Positions 34,869 to 46,297 of a DNA stretch of 64,000 nucleotides are shown in pieces. The DNA is from Amanita rubescens (lineage: Eukaryota > Basidiomycota > Agaricomycetes > Agaricales > Amanitaceae). The position numbers were made by a program, and so were the translations under genes. The notes beneath the pieces are model-generated. The model was given only the letters and a program-made list of their open reading frames with translations, was not told the DNA's origin and did not search any database. The stretch spans positions 248,001-312,000 of the forward strand of contig WION01000025.1 of assembly GCA_015039365.1 (NCBI GenBank), written 5' to 3'. The first letter of the stretch is position 1. Every line of letters starts with the position of its first letter.

Positions 34869-35265
34869 TGAAACGATCAGAAGAAGGCCGATGCGGAAGT
34901 GCGTTCGGCCGAAGGGGCTTCGGAGGTCAGTCCTGGGGGTGCCTCGGAGGCAGAGAGGGTGCCGAAGGCGAAGGTGAACGAGTGGAAGGTGTCCGAAGCA
35001 CCGAGGAACGAAGGGAACGAAAGGAATCGAACTCGGAGCAGTAATGGGGTGATAATTCGCTAACTACAACTACATACACAATGGTATATATACTACGGAG
35101 GCACGAGGTGACCATGTGACAATTCCTGCACCGAGTCCGAGGCCTGTGCATGCGTCCGAACTCAAACGATCATCCTCCGGGGTCGAGTATAGGCTCGGAG
35201 TGCTTCGGGGAGCTTCGGAAGGTTTCGGAGATCGGTTCCAACGTAGCCGGAATCGGCTCGTTACA
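34869..35265 (-). mobile_element. Solo LTR, TGTAAC family, copy 1
   Basis: A 397-bp sequence that on the minus strand starts TGTAACGAGCCGATTCC and ends GATCGTTTCA. Perfect 4-bp duplication GCGT (34865-34868, 35266-35269). Contains a TATATATAC stretch. Near-identical inverted copy at 51306-51692 and a divergent relative at 60243-60587. LTR nature inferred from TG..CA ends and absence of coding sequence. Confidence 0.85.
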
Positions 35266-36881
35266 GCGTGATGTCCGTTTAATCTTTGCTCAAACTTGAC
35301 AGTGCATAGCTGCAATGTTACAGGTCAGTTTTAGTCTCCTTCGACAACATGTAGCTGACTTATCTCCTGCTGCTGAAGAAGTTTGAAGGTCGATTGAGTT
35401 TCGCAACTGATGCCTGGATGTCACCGAATCATCACGCTTATGTTGCCATCACTGTACATCTTGTACATAACGGGAAACCACTCTCAATGGTACTAGACAT
35501 TGTCCAAGTACCCGTTTCACACACTGGTTTAAACCTAGCTCGAGTATTTGCTCGCGTTCTGAATGAATTCGGTATCTCAGATAAAGTCAGTTCTATCCCA
35601 GGATTGAACATCAAATACTCATCTCTTGGTCTCTAGATCCTCTCAATAACATGCGATAATGCAACCAACAACGATGTTATGATCACCAAGCTTCAATGCC
35701 AATTGCCTGATTACTCGGCCGTTAATCGTTCACGATGCTTTCTGCACGTGGTTAATTTGATTGCCAAATCCATAGTAAAGCAATTTGACAAGCCACAGCC
35801 CACTACAATTGTTCAAGAAACAGATGAGACAGAGGATGACAATGATGGACTCAACAGCGAAGATGAAGAGACAGCAGTTGATGAAGACGATGATTCTGAT
35901 GGTGAATCCGAAGTAGATGCTGGCTTGGGAAATCCCAAGAATGACTGGGTTGACAAGTGCACATTTCTCAGCAGGGAGGAGCGGGAAACCTTGAAGAAAT
36001 TGTTGGCGCCTGTCCAATAAATTCTGGTGAAGGTGAGCCTGCCTGGTACTCGCAGCAGGAACAGCATCAAGTACTTACTGTTGGTCCATCTCTTCCAGCT
36101 CCGCAAGCTGGCCTACAGGATCATCAACTCCACAACGAAGCTTGGCCCCACATGGAAGCAACTTTGCATTGCTGACTGTGGGCTTGATTACCGCTTGATG
36201 CCACATGATGTTGCTATGCGCTGGAATTCAACATTTGATTTGTTGCATTTTGCACTAAAATATCGTGAGGCAATAGATAAAATGACATCTAACCGAAAAA
36301 ATGACTTACGGAAATACGAGATGGATTCAAACAAGTGGGACTTGGCCAAGGAGCTCCACAACATGCTTGGGGTGTGTTTGGCTGGTCTGTGCACTGCTGC
36401 TTATCTAATTCACCTTTCTAACTCCTCCGACGCTCACCTTGCTCACTGCGTCCATGCATATTCCGTCAATCCCATGGTTCAAACACTACCTTGACAGCGA
36501 TGTAGAAGATGTCAAGGATGCAATATCATGGTGGTATGAGCGATGCAGCTCATATCCTCGCCTTTCTTGCATGGCTCTCGATTACTTGGCAATTCCAGGT
36601 ATGTTTCAAGTTGTTTCTTAATAAATTTCATTACTAACTTCGCCGGATTCACAGCTACATCAATCGAGGTAGAACGGCTGTTCAGCCGCGGCTGCCTTGT
36701 CATTTCGCACGTGCGCAGTCGTCTGAGCACCCAAAGCTCCCGAGCATTGATATGCTTGGGTGTCTGGAGCCGCCTCGGCCTTATCAAAAGTTCAGATATA
36801 AAAACTGTTTCCAACATGCAGGAGGTTGAGGGAGATGAGCATGTAGAGATGGAAGACGGGTGGGATACCATAGTATTATAG
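35266..36881 (+). pseudogene. hAT transposase, central and C-terminal part
   Basis: RDVRLIFAQT (with a TGA just after) ends at a donor. After about 50 nt FEGRLSFATDAWMSPNHHAY and VAITVHLVHNGKPLSMVLDI form the start of the RNase H-like fold. A clean intron (GTCAGT..CTCTAG) precedes ILSITCDNATNND. Then SRCFLHVVNLIAKSIVKQFD, an acidic insert, MPHDVAMRWNSTFDLLHFAL, and the C-terminal dimerisation motif FTATSIEVERLFSRGCLVIS with HVRSRLS. Frames change at about 36020 and 36490, and a piece is missing before the hAT C-terminus. With 21758-22187 and 34797-34868 this makes one hAT gene split twice by insertions. Confidence 0.85.
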
Positions 36882-36929
36882 AGTCAAGTGATAGTACTAC
36901 TGATAATCGCAATGCCTCACACTATGTAT

Positions 36930-37100
36930 ATATGTATTACCCATACCCATACCTGTAGGCAATGGCACAGATACAGGTAATCTGTACAGATTGCAGGTAA
37001 GTACCCTTGACAGGACAGATACAGATACTGGTCAGGGGTATCTGTAATCTGTGACTATCTGTGCTAAAAGCACAGAGATCACCCTAACTGCTAACTCTCT
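36930..37100. repeat. Subterminal GATACAG/GGTATCTGT repeats
   Basis: Clustered ACAGATACAG and TATCTGTAATCTGTG words and CCCATACCCATACC. A related inverted block lies at 39475-39690 (CAGATACAGATACAG, CCCGTGTAACCCGTA, GGGTTACCCATG). They may be the terminal regions of the hAT element, with MITE-A copy 2 and filler between. Confidence 0.5.
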
Positions 37101-37156
37101 TCAGATTTCCTAGCTTTGTTAGTAGGGTGCCTATCTATGCGTTTTGACGCTCAGAT

Positions 37157-38172
37157 TAGTGTTTCTATTTCCAGTCCTGCAGGACGGAAAAAGACCGGAA
37201 CCGGACCGGACCAGGACCGATTTGGACCAGACTGCGGTCTCAGGTCTTGGCAGGTCCAAGGGCAGTCCGGTTCCGGTCTTTTTAAAATTTTAAAATCAAA
37301 AAAACTGCAAAAGACCGGTCCAGACCGGTCTAGACCACTCATAGTAAAGGGTGACCAATACAGTTGTATTCTACCATATTTTAGCTTTTTTTTGAGCACT
37401 CAAACGTCCAAAACGGTTGAGATCTGAGCTTACAATGGTAACATTTGTTTGAAGCTATATATAATTTGTGAATATTGTTGTTGCAACACTCCAAGTAAGA
37501 AATTCTGAACATGGTTAATCCAACTATGTTCTAGTACATCCAAGTTATTTTTTGACCCATCAGCTATAGGAAATGGCTAATATTTGAGGTAGTATGATCT
37601 TGGCACTCTCTTTGGCACTCTCTTTGGCTATGTTTGGCAGTCTCCTAGTATTGTCAAAAATGGTTCATGTGGCTTCCCTAGAGTGCAGGTGGGTGTGAGA
37701 GGGAGTGTGAGAGGGTGCAGTTGGTCCAATGGAGTATAGTTTATCAGTGGGAGGGTGAGGGTCAGCAACAATGGGTTTCATTCTCTCTTTGGTGATCTCT
37801 TTGATGATCTCTTTGGCAATGTTTGACACTCTCCTGACTTACCTGGAGTGCAGTTGGATGTGATAGGATATGAGAGGGTGAGGGTTAGCAACACTAGTAC
37901 TGGGTTTCACATGTGATGGCATGGCTTATACTATTATATTGATATTTATGTTGTCTTTTGTAGTTTTAGATCAATTTCAACATTGCAATTAATTGTATGG
38001 GAGCCATAGGGACATGGAAAACAATGTAAGGACTGGTCTAGACCAGTCCTAACCGGTCTTAAGTGGTCCGGTTCCGGTCTTTTTGATATCAGGGACACCC
38101 TGGGACCGGTCCGGTCTCGGTCTTTCCTAAAAAGGCAATAAAGACCGGACCAGACCGGACTTTAAAACACTA
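37157..38172. mobile_element. MITE-A, copy 2
   Basis: 1016 bp, inverted relative to 24313-25400, TAGTGTTTCTATTTCC to GGACTTTAAAACACTA, with perfect 8-bp duplication GCTCAGAT (37149-37156, 38173-38180). Confidence 0.92.
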
Positions 38173-39904
38173 GCTCAGATGTCTTTTAAGGAAAAGGGTC
38201 GTTCACGAGAGGGAAGGGTATAGTTTTCACTTGAGTGAGCCTTTGAGTTAAAAATGGATGGGTGAAGCCCCCAGGAGGGACTCCCGGCCCAAAACACTGG
38301 GGGTCGGCAAGGTGAGCTGTGAGGGCGGGTGGGCACCGAGCAGGTCAGCCTTTCAACATTTCAAAAGCACGTCGGACTAAGAAGGGAGGAAGATGTCTGA
38401 AGGGTGGCTTATCTTCCTTAGTTTGGACCTGAGAGAGGGAGTGGCGGGTGGGGCATGAAAAGATCTGGAAGCTGCTGTAACGCAACCAAGGAGCTCTAAT
38501 GGCGCATCACGAGAGCGAGCTGGAGTCGGTCATGTCGGGTCTCACTGTCTTGATGTGGCAGGAAAGAGAAGGGAGACCGTGGCACAGCCACTTCACTACC
38601 TCACACTTAGACTACATTCTACACCATGCCTCATCCCTTGGCTAGCTTAGAATTACCATATATGGCCTGGGTGACCTGAGCCTGGCTGTAGCTGCACAAG
38701 TGCATGCATGACAGAAGCATTGTTTTCTTGTTGAAGCTGTTGAGCTGAGGGATAGCTTCTCAAAGATCTACCAGCTGCACATCTTCCAGCATTGTCAGTT
38801 TTCCAAATCTTGAACCAAATTCCATGGTTCCACCACCAGAATTTTGCAAAAGTGTCTTAAGCTATGAATGATACAGCCAATCTCATGTGCATCGCAAGGG
38901 AAGTGGTGGTGATCATGCCATAGTACACCATTCAGAATTCTTGTCTTCCAATAACTGCTGAAGATGAATCTCAGCCCTGTCATCTGGCTCAGGCTCAAGG
39001 TTAAAACCATTGATAGTGCTAACCATCTTCTCATCCTTGAGCTATCACAGATGGATGGCATTCATGCCATATGTACTGATACAATTTCTGACAGATGCTC
39101 TGTCCTTCTCCAGGATGTTAACAGGATGATTGCCATGTGCAGTGGTCCTGGAGACCCATTGACATAAGGGTTGTCATGGGTATAAATAACTACTTTATTA
39201 TTCTGTCTGAAGGGTGTGAAACAGCAGGCTTTTCAGCTGTGAGCATCTTGTGCTTTCCCAAACCCATAGTTGGCTTTCAGTTAAGTCAACACATGCACTT
39301 CCAGTATGTTTGAGCTTATGGTCATTGTAAGAGATGAAGATGTAGAAGCAGTGGCACATTTAGATGATGTGTAGGTTGAGATAGAGTTAACTAAAGACTG
39401 TCTGAACACTTAAACTACTGTGACATAGCTTACTACTAGTCAAGGTACAAACTTGCTGAATGGCTATAGACCCTTGGGTAATCTGTGGATGTATCTGTGA
39501 CTGCACAGATACTTACCCTTGAAGGGACAGATACAGATACAGTGGACAGTATCTGTAAAAGTATCTGTGCCATTGCCTACATACCTGTACCCGTGTAACC
39601 CGTAAGGCAACAACCTGTGGGTCAACGGGTACGGGTTGGAGCGGGTATGGGTCAGGGTAAGGTGCTGCCTACCCATGGGTTACCCATGCTCATGCCTAAC
39701 TTCATTCCAATGAGAGAGAGTCCTATTGGAGTTATTGGACTGAATAGGACTGGTCCTATGGGAGTTTAATAAGAGTTTGACCAGACTATGCATAAATACA
39801 GTAGAAAGACATGTAGTATTGCTATTTTGAGCTTGTTTGTATATATTTACATATATTTGAAAGTGGTAGGTGCTGTGGGCTCCACTTCTGATGTTTACAT
39901 ACCT
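38173..39904. other. No supported gene; decayed coding-like stretch and repeats
   Basis: Around 38964-39167 a plus-strand frame (VIWLRLKVKTIDSANHLLIL) looks like a scrap of a decayed protein but is surrounded by stops and is not recognised. The part from 39700 on, with GGACTG/TCCTATTGGAG words, belongs to the repeat whose uninterrupted paralogue is near 61000-61180. Confidence 0.5.
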
Positions 39905-40025
39905 CCAGAAACTAGTGTTTAAAAGTCCAGTTGCCAGACCAAAAAAAACTGGCAACCGGACTGGACTGATGCTTGGTTGCAACCAAACCACAGTTGCAGT
40001 TGCCTTCAATTGAGACTGGTTTTGG

Positions 40026-40381
40026 CACCTGTCAGTCCCAAATTGCCCTACCAATTAGCTTGGATGTTATGTTTACTGTCCAGGCTAATAAAAGGCATTT
40101 ATGAGGCTTTTCCGCCTCCTGCTATAAAAGCCCACGAGCCCTGCAATAAAAATGCATGACTTCTATATTTCCTAGCCATACTATTATTATAGCATCCTAC
40201 TTAGCCTCATTTGATCGGCCTAGCTATAAAATAGACACTAATTAGCCTGAGTTCTATAAACCCGGCTATAAATCCGTTATAAAGTTTGGACTTGTAGCGC
40301 GTCGGCCGCTTTCCCGGGCTTTCCCGGGCTGTCCCGGGCTGTCCCCGCACTCCCCTGCGTGCCATACACGTCGTTTGCATG
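40026..40381. repeat. KDZ-2 left inverted arm
   Basis: Inverted partner of 51045-51782 (minus the LTR at 51306-51692). Contains CCCGGGCTGTCCCGGGCTGT near its inner end. Confidence 0.88.
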
Positions 40382-40444
40382 TATCCCATACAACTGCCAT
40401 ATAATGCCATATTACCATGCGAAAACAGTCACTACTACACCTAT

Positions 40445-43400
40445 CTAATCTGATGAGATGTCCAGTAGATCGAATCCTGTACGCAACCTGTCTTCTTCAT
40501 CATCGTCGTCATCGTCGTCATCGTCGTCGCTGTCTCTGTCATCACCGTATTCCTCGCTGTACCCATCATCAGCCAGTGCTTGAGGGCAGAAAGACAAGCC
40601 GCCTGATATGTTCCTGAGGCTTTCACCAGCCTTGACAGTTCCTGTGAAAGCCGGTTGGAGTGCAAGCTTTACAAAGCGCTTGATATGCACTTTGTTAAAC
40701 CGCCCCCGCTCGTCCCTGTAGAGCCTAATTTGGTGCGCAAGGTGTGGTTGTGTCTCTGCAAGCTTTTGTTGCATATGGATAAGGAAATGTTTCTCGTCTT
40801 TCATGTATGTTACTACACGTCGTATTTCAATGTTGAGGCGAGTGATTTCTTCGCAAGCACATCGGATCTTGAAATATTGATCCAAAAGCTGGCGAGCAGC
40901 AGGCGAGGCCCAAGGTTTCGTCCTGACGTCGGAACGAGAATCTTGAAGGAGGTCGAACTCGGAGAGGAATGCATATGCAACGACATCCTCCCACTTGAGC
41001 TCAGGCCGCTTGAAACTCTTTGCCACGATATTGTAGTTATCGACAGCCGTGCGAATGGCATTCGACCGAGTTTGAAGCGCCTGGGCAATGTGGTTACGAA
41101 GGTTGTAACCTATGAACCACCGCTTAGATAAAGTAGAAGAAAGAGTGGGTAAGTGCACCTATTTGCGACATGTTCATCTTCGTCATCTCAAAAATCCTCT
41201 GAACTACTAGCCTAGTGTTTTAAAGTCCGGTTAAAGGACCGGCAAAAAACCGGTAACCGGACCGGACCGGTATCAGTTGCAACCGAACCGCGGTTGCCGG
41301 TTTTGCCACCTACAGCCTCAAAACGGTTTCGGTCCAAGGATTTGGGCCAGATGTCAAAGACCGGTTGCAAAACCAGTTGCAACCGGTCTTTTTCGGCAAC
41401 CGTTTGGAGGGTTAGAGGGGTGGATTGGCCAGTGGGTAGTCGGATGACGCTACTAAAATTAGAAGTTGCACTAATTTTAGCAACGTCATCCGGGCTCCCA
41501 TTTGTGCATCCACCTATGCAACCCCTTGTATTAATGTAATGACTGTCAGATCTCAAAAATTAACATATCTATTGCCTACAACATAGCCTCAAACCCCTTA
41601 GAATAAGCTTAGTGCACTTATATAACATATCAATGACATTGCTTGATTTGCTTTAGTCTAATTTTAGCAAATGACATCACTTTAGCTAATTTTGGCAATG
41701 TCATCCAAGTGCTCATTTACGCATCCACCCATGCAGCCCCTTGTATTCCTTTAGTAACTGTCAGATCTTGAAAAATGACATATTCAATGCCCACAACATA
41801 GCCTACTTTGGCATTTTAGGATGTCATCTATTTATATATTATTAGAATTCGATTTTTCACTATTACATAAGCGGTTTTGAGTGAAAACCGGTTGCGACCG
41901 GTTGCACAGCCTGCTGGCAATGCTGCAAGACCGGTTTTCACCGGTTTTGGTCCGGTTGCACCCAAATGGGAAAGTCCGAAAAACCGGTCGGGGTCCGGTT
42001 GTGCCAAAAATAGCATGAAAAACCAGACCGAACCGGACTTTTAAACACTATACTAGCCATTCCAACCTGTCCAGGCACCTCTGATACTCTCGCTTTTCAA
42101 CCATTTGTTTGGCGCAATCCCATTTGGGAAAATCCGGTGTCCACTGACGATGTATATTTAGTTTGATCTCCAACTGTTGTACGGTGTTGAGGACGTTTTC
42201 GCGCTTTTCGAGAAGGTGCCGCCGCTTTGTCTCATGAGTGGAGGTGCCGATGCTCAGAAGCTGGGGTGTGCTGTTGAACCATTGTTGCTGAGCCCCATGT
42301 AATGCGTTCCTTGAGATATGTGAGTTAGACAATGAAAGAAATAAAACAGTACTTACTCCACCACATTTAGTTCAACCAAACGTGAATAATATTCCATTTC
42401 GAGAGTTTCCTGAAGAGGCTCGGTGGATAGGCTTTGAAGATAGGTACGCTCTTCATCCAACCATGTGGGAAACACTGACTCTTGGTATTTCAATGCTTTC
42501 ATCAACTCGTGAAGTGCTGGTTCGCCTGCTAAGATATCGAGAGCCTGATGATAATTATTGATGATAAACTTGCCTGCCAACGACTCAGAGTTAGTACGAG
42601 AGAAATATGATTTAACATTACACGTACTCAAACTTGCATACGTGTCAAACGTGTCGACAGCTCTCATGTATTCAGATATCCTCTGGTGGCGATGGAACAC
42701 ACTTGAATATTGTGTTGATGATGCTAGAGAGTTGGACTTCGCAAAGAACCGTTCACAGCCTTCTAGGTCCTCGAGTCCAAGGCCATCAACATATGTCGTC
42801 AAATTTGAGAGTTGGCATAGGCGATTGTGAGCGTGGCCGTGAAAGGCACCGACAAGCGACTGGTACTGAAGTTGTTTCGCTCGTGGACCAAGTGCGCTGT
42901 TGTTGACGATGGTGCGGAAACGGCACCCAATATCGTAGCCCACGCCGAGTTGCTTGCCAAAATTATCCAACAGTCGATTCACAATGGAAAGAGGGTATTT
43001 TGCCCTATAAAGGTCATCATCAGTTAAAGGACATAGAAACAAGTTTGTAGGGACATACTTTTCACCACTTCTAACCATATCCGTAGCGGCCAAGACGAAT
43101 CCGTGCCGACAAAGGGCAATAAAGATACCCGACTCATCAAAGACCCCCCACATCTTCGATGTATGTTCTGTTGACATGTTTCGCCACCGTGTTGCACAGG
43201 CATTGCTAGGCGTATTAGGCTTATCACAATTAGCAACTCAATACAACCATTTGGAGATCACATACCTCCTCGTCGAACATGGTGTTCGTTGAGCAACTGA
43301 TGTCCCACTTGTCAACCTCTTCCCGAGCTACGAAGCACTCATCCCCAACGTTCCTTGAATCCTTCCGTTCCCGGAAAATTCAACTTTGTAATGTATTCCC

Positions 43401-44620
43401 TTCATCATCCTCTGAACTCAGTATCTTCGCTGACATGATTCTCTTCAAGGAATCGTTGCCATCCATAGCGATAAGCATTGAAAAGCGCATTGGTAATTCA
43501 TCTTTGAGTTTGTATGTGCAAGCAGGGCACGCGTTCTTCACCCGCCAGTCTGGCCCACGTTGCAAGACGGTATCCACTCGGTGCCGAACGCCGCGCTGAA
43601 TGTCCAAATAAAGATCGTAACAGTCGCTAAATTGTTGACTACGGTGAGAAGTAAAGGGAATCTAATGATAGTGAACAGTGAGTATATTACATATTTGAAA
43701 ACCTGTTCACATATGCCATGTAAATCACAAAGACCGCAGATAAAAGGCTGAATTGCAAGATGAGGACACCGCACGTGAAGTCTGTGGTACATTTGAAGGA
43801 GTCAAGTGGCTATCCCAAATGTAGGGCGATAAGGAGAAGATGGAATAACGCCTTGGCAAACCAACGCGGCAGCAATGTTCGGGTCCCCCTTCTCCATGGA
43901 CGCAAAGATTGTATATGTTCCTTGGACAGTAAATTAGTATGTGTTGCTCGAAAAAGAAAAAAACCTACAATATGCATCTACAACAACCACACGCGGAAAG
44001 CCTTGTACATGTTCTTCGTCGGGCTGAGGAACTTCAGCATGTAATCCACGCTTTCCTACTTCAGAGCTCCACTGCATGAATGCATCTACTATCCCTTCCA
44101 TTTGATCCTTAAAACCTTTATGCCAACATTCTGTCCTATCCTTGCATGTCTGATGGTCTTCTCTAAAGGGTCGTGAGTTAATAGTAAGTCAGCGTCAACT
44201 TCTTTAGTAGAATTACCCTTTTTTTCCACCATTGCCGAGCACATCCTTCATCAACTCTAAAAGCTCACCGCCTGCATTGCTGACCTCAATTCTGGACGTT
44301 CCATCGAGGAAGGAATCAATGTCCATAAAATGTTGGTCACCATCAAGTTCCGCGTGGTCATAAATATTGGTGGTTTGACTTTCCGTGGCTAATCCATTCA
44401 GTTAAATGCTCAGTTAATGGGAAGTGAAAATTTTACCTGTGTGCTGAATTCGCTGTACTTCCTTGCTGATAGCACGCATTGCCTTCTGGCAGAGCGCATG
44501 ACGAGGGTTGATTGGAGTTTGCCGCTTCAGCCGATCTGCAGCTTCCCTGGCAGCTCTTTGAGCATCACTGGTGAAGATGCGGCTTCTGCGGCTTGTCCCC
44601 GACTTGCGCGTTAACCCCAT
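40445..44620 (-). CDS. KDZ-2 transposase, interrupted by one MITE
   Basis: Start at 44620 gives MGLTRKSGTSRRSRIFTSDA. Then an acidic segment (YDHAELDGDQHFMDIDSFLD), WHKGFKDQMEGIVDAFMQWS (about 44110-44050), a block with LHVRCPHLAIQPFICGLCDL (about 43780-43720), IAMDGNDSLKR (about 43470), MWGVFDESGIFIALCRHGFV (43153-43094), GVGYDIGCRF (about 42930), LVGAFHGHAHNRLCQLSNLT (about 42860-42800), GLGLEDLEGCERFFAKSNSL (about 42780-42720) and a helical C-terminus ending in a poly-Asp run and LLDISSD at 40445. These are the hallmarks of KDZ RNase H-like transposases. Several short introns are needed, and near 43800 the frame is uncertain. MITE-B2 lies between EWL and VVQRIFEMTKMN. With it excised those codons join in frame. 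By family analogy the acidic triad lies in MDGN, YDIGC and GCER. Confidence 0.85.
41213..42050. mobile_element. MITE-B, copy 2, inside the KDZ-2 transposase
   Basis: 838 bp from TAGTGTTTTAAAGTCCGG to GGACTTTTAAACACTA with perfect 8-bp duplication TACTAGCC (41205-41212, 42051-42058). Interior includes GACATCCAAG/GTCATCC words and AACCGGTTGC blocks near both ends. Confidence 0.93.
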
Positions 44621-45330
44621 ATGCAGCGCGAAAGAAGGTAGAGTCGAGTGACATGTGACCATCTGACCACTCCGATATGGCAATGCATATCGTGACACGA
44701 GGTCATATTCATTGGAGAACAAGGAGATAGGTATTTCTCACCATAAAATACGTATCAGGACATACATTACTCATGAGCTATACCAACGACATTTCATACT
44801 TAGGCCCGGGTGTAACTCAGACTTTTCATACTAGAGATCATAGTTGGTAGTATTGATCTGGCCTGAGTTGGATGATTTGGTAGTATACATCGTTGTCCTC
44901 GTTCGCTGGCATGTCGAGTTCAGTCTAATATATAATACAGGTTATCACATTCCGCGTGTTGCGCTTTTCACATTACTCCTTTAGATCAGGAAATATGTAT
45001 GATACCGTGCATTACTATATTGAATAACCCTGCTACACGCGGCACGCCTCAAGGTGATGATCCATATCAAGCTGACCCCATGACGTCCAATGGCGCTGGC
45101 CAGCCTGGCACCATCACTGATATCATAGATGTTGTCTTCCGTGACGTGGCAATATGTCAACTTGAATCCTATTGTCGCGAGTCTGATCCCACTGCAGCCA
45201 ACTTTTGATCCATCCCCTCAGTCTGGCGCATCTGCACTGCTTATATTTCATCTATACCTCACACCATAACTTTTAATTTGCACATTCTTGATGCACATTT
45301 AACCAGGTATGTATTCAAGCTAACTAGTAC
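44621..45330. other. Spacer between KDZ-2 transposase and cargo, no gene seen
   Basis: A plus-strand frame of 69 codons (44999-45208) has no recognisable product. Likely holds the transposase promoter. Confidence 0.4.
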
Positions 45331-46297
45331 TTATGCAAGTATAGTAATATGCCCCTCCATATATTCCTCGACAAAATAAGCATTTGCTGCATTGATGTCG
45401 TAAAATGCAGTGAGGTATGCAAATGCTTCATTACGCCCGCCTATCGCCGTGAGTGCCTTTCTCCTTTGAATGTGCGATTCAACAAACATGTGAGCGAAGT
45501 AATGATTCAGACAGTACCTGCTATTGAAGACACCGGTATTCACGCCTACTGTCACAACCCAGTGGATCTCAGCTCTTCTTTCATGATTGCCTTCTACTGG
45601 TGATCCGACGAGACCCTTCTTGACACTATCTTTCCATACTGTAACAGCATCACTGTGGCCACCGACAACCTTCTGAAAATTAGCATGAGAAAAACCAGAT
45701 ATATGCCTCTCCGTTATCACCCTTGACATCGCCATCTTATCAGCGCCGGCAATGAGAAAGTGAGTTCATACTTACCAGTTATGGAAAATGCCCATTTGGT
45801 GGCCAAATAACACAACAAACCACCTCTTTGGATTGATGAGAGGTAGTATACTCGGCAACCACTGCAGCCTGGCACCCAGTGCCGATGAAGATGAAGGCAG
45901 CATCCCCGATGATGGTGTCCCAGGGGAACTGGTAAAGGAGAGGGTACGAACCGTCGATACCGACGAGGACAAAGATGGTGTCCATGTTGAAGATGAAGAC
46001 ACCCTGGACGAATTGGTAAGAGTCGGTGAGCCCATGCCATGGGCCGTCATTGCAGGAATCTGCTTGCCAGCTCCAGGTGCTCTGACCCTTGATTGGGATG
46101 TTGCGCGACTAGAAAACTCGATCGAACTTGGATGTGCTGATGTAACCGCCAGCGGTCCACCCAAGGCCGTGCCAGTCATGAACGTTCTGGCTCAGGGTGC
46201 TGCATGTGCTGGGGTATTCACCTCCAGTGGCCAGGTTTGTTGCATCACCTCTACCACTGTGGCCGAACTGCTGGACTGCTGAATTCCACAATTGCAA
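45331..46297 (-). pseudogene. KDZ-2 cargo gene of unknown function, broken
   Basis: One frame reads LWNSAVQQFGHSGRGDATNL, ATGGEYPSTCSTLSQNVHDW, HGLGWTAGGYISTSKFDRVF, then a single TAG at 46109, and continues in the same frame as NIPIKGQSTWSWQADSCNDG, PWHGLTDSYQFVQGVFIFNM, DTIFVLVGIDGSYPLLYQFP and VVAEYTTSHQSKEVVCCVIW. A separate block follows at 45732-45500 (SRVITERHISGFSHANFQKV, SPVEGNHERRAEIHWVVTVG), probably after an intron (GTAAGT..GATAAG). The Cys/Trp/Gly-rich composition suggests a secreted or enzymatic protein, but I do not recognise it. The TAG makes it a likely pseudogene. No stop is explained by an obvious intron. 46298-46664 holds no gene and is the shared upstream region of the divergent cargo genes. 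Confidence 0.45.
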
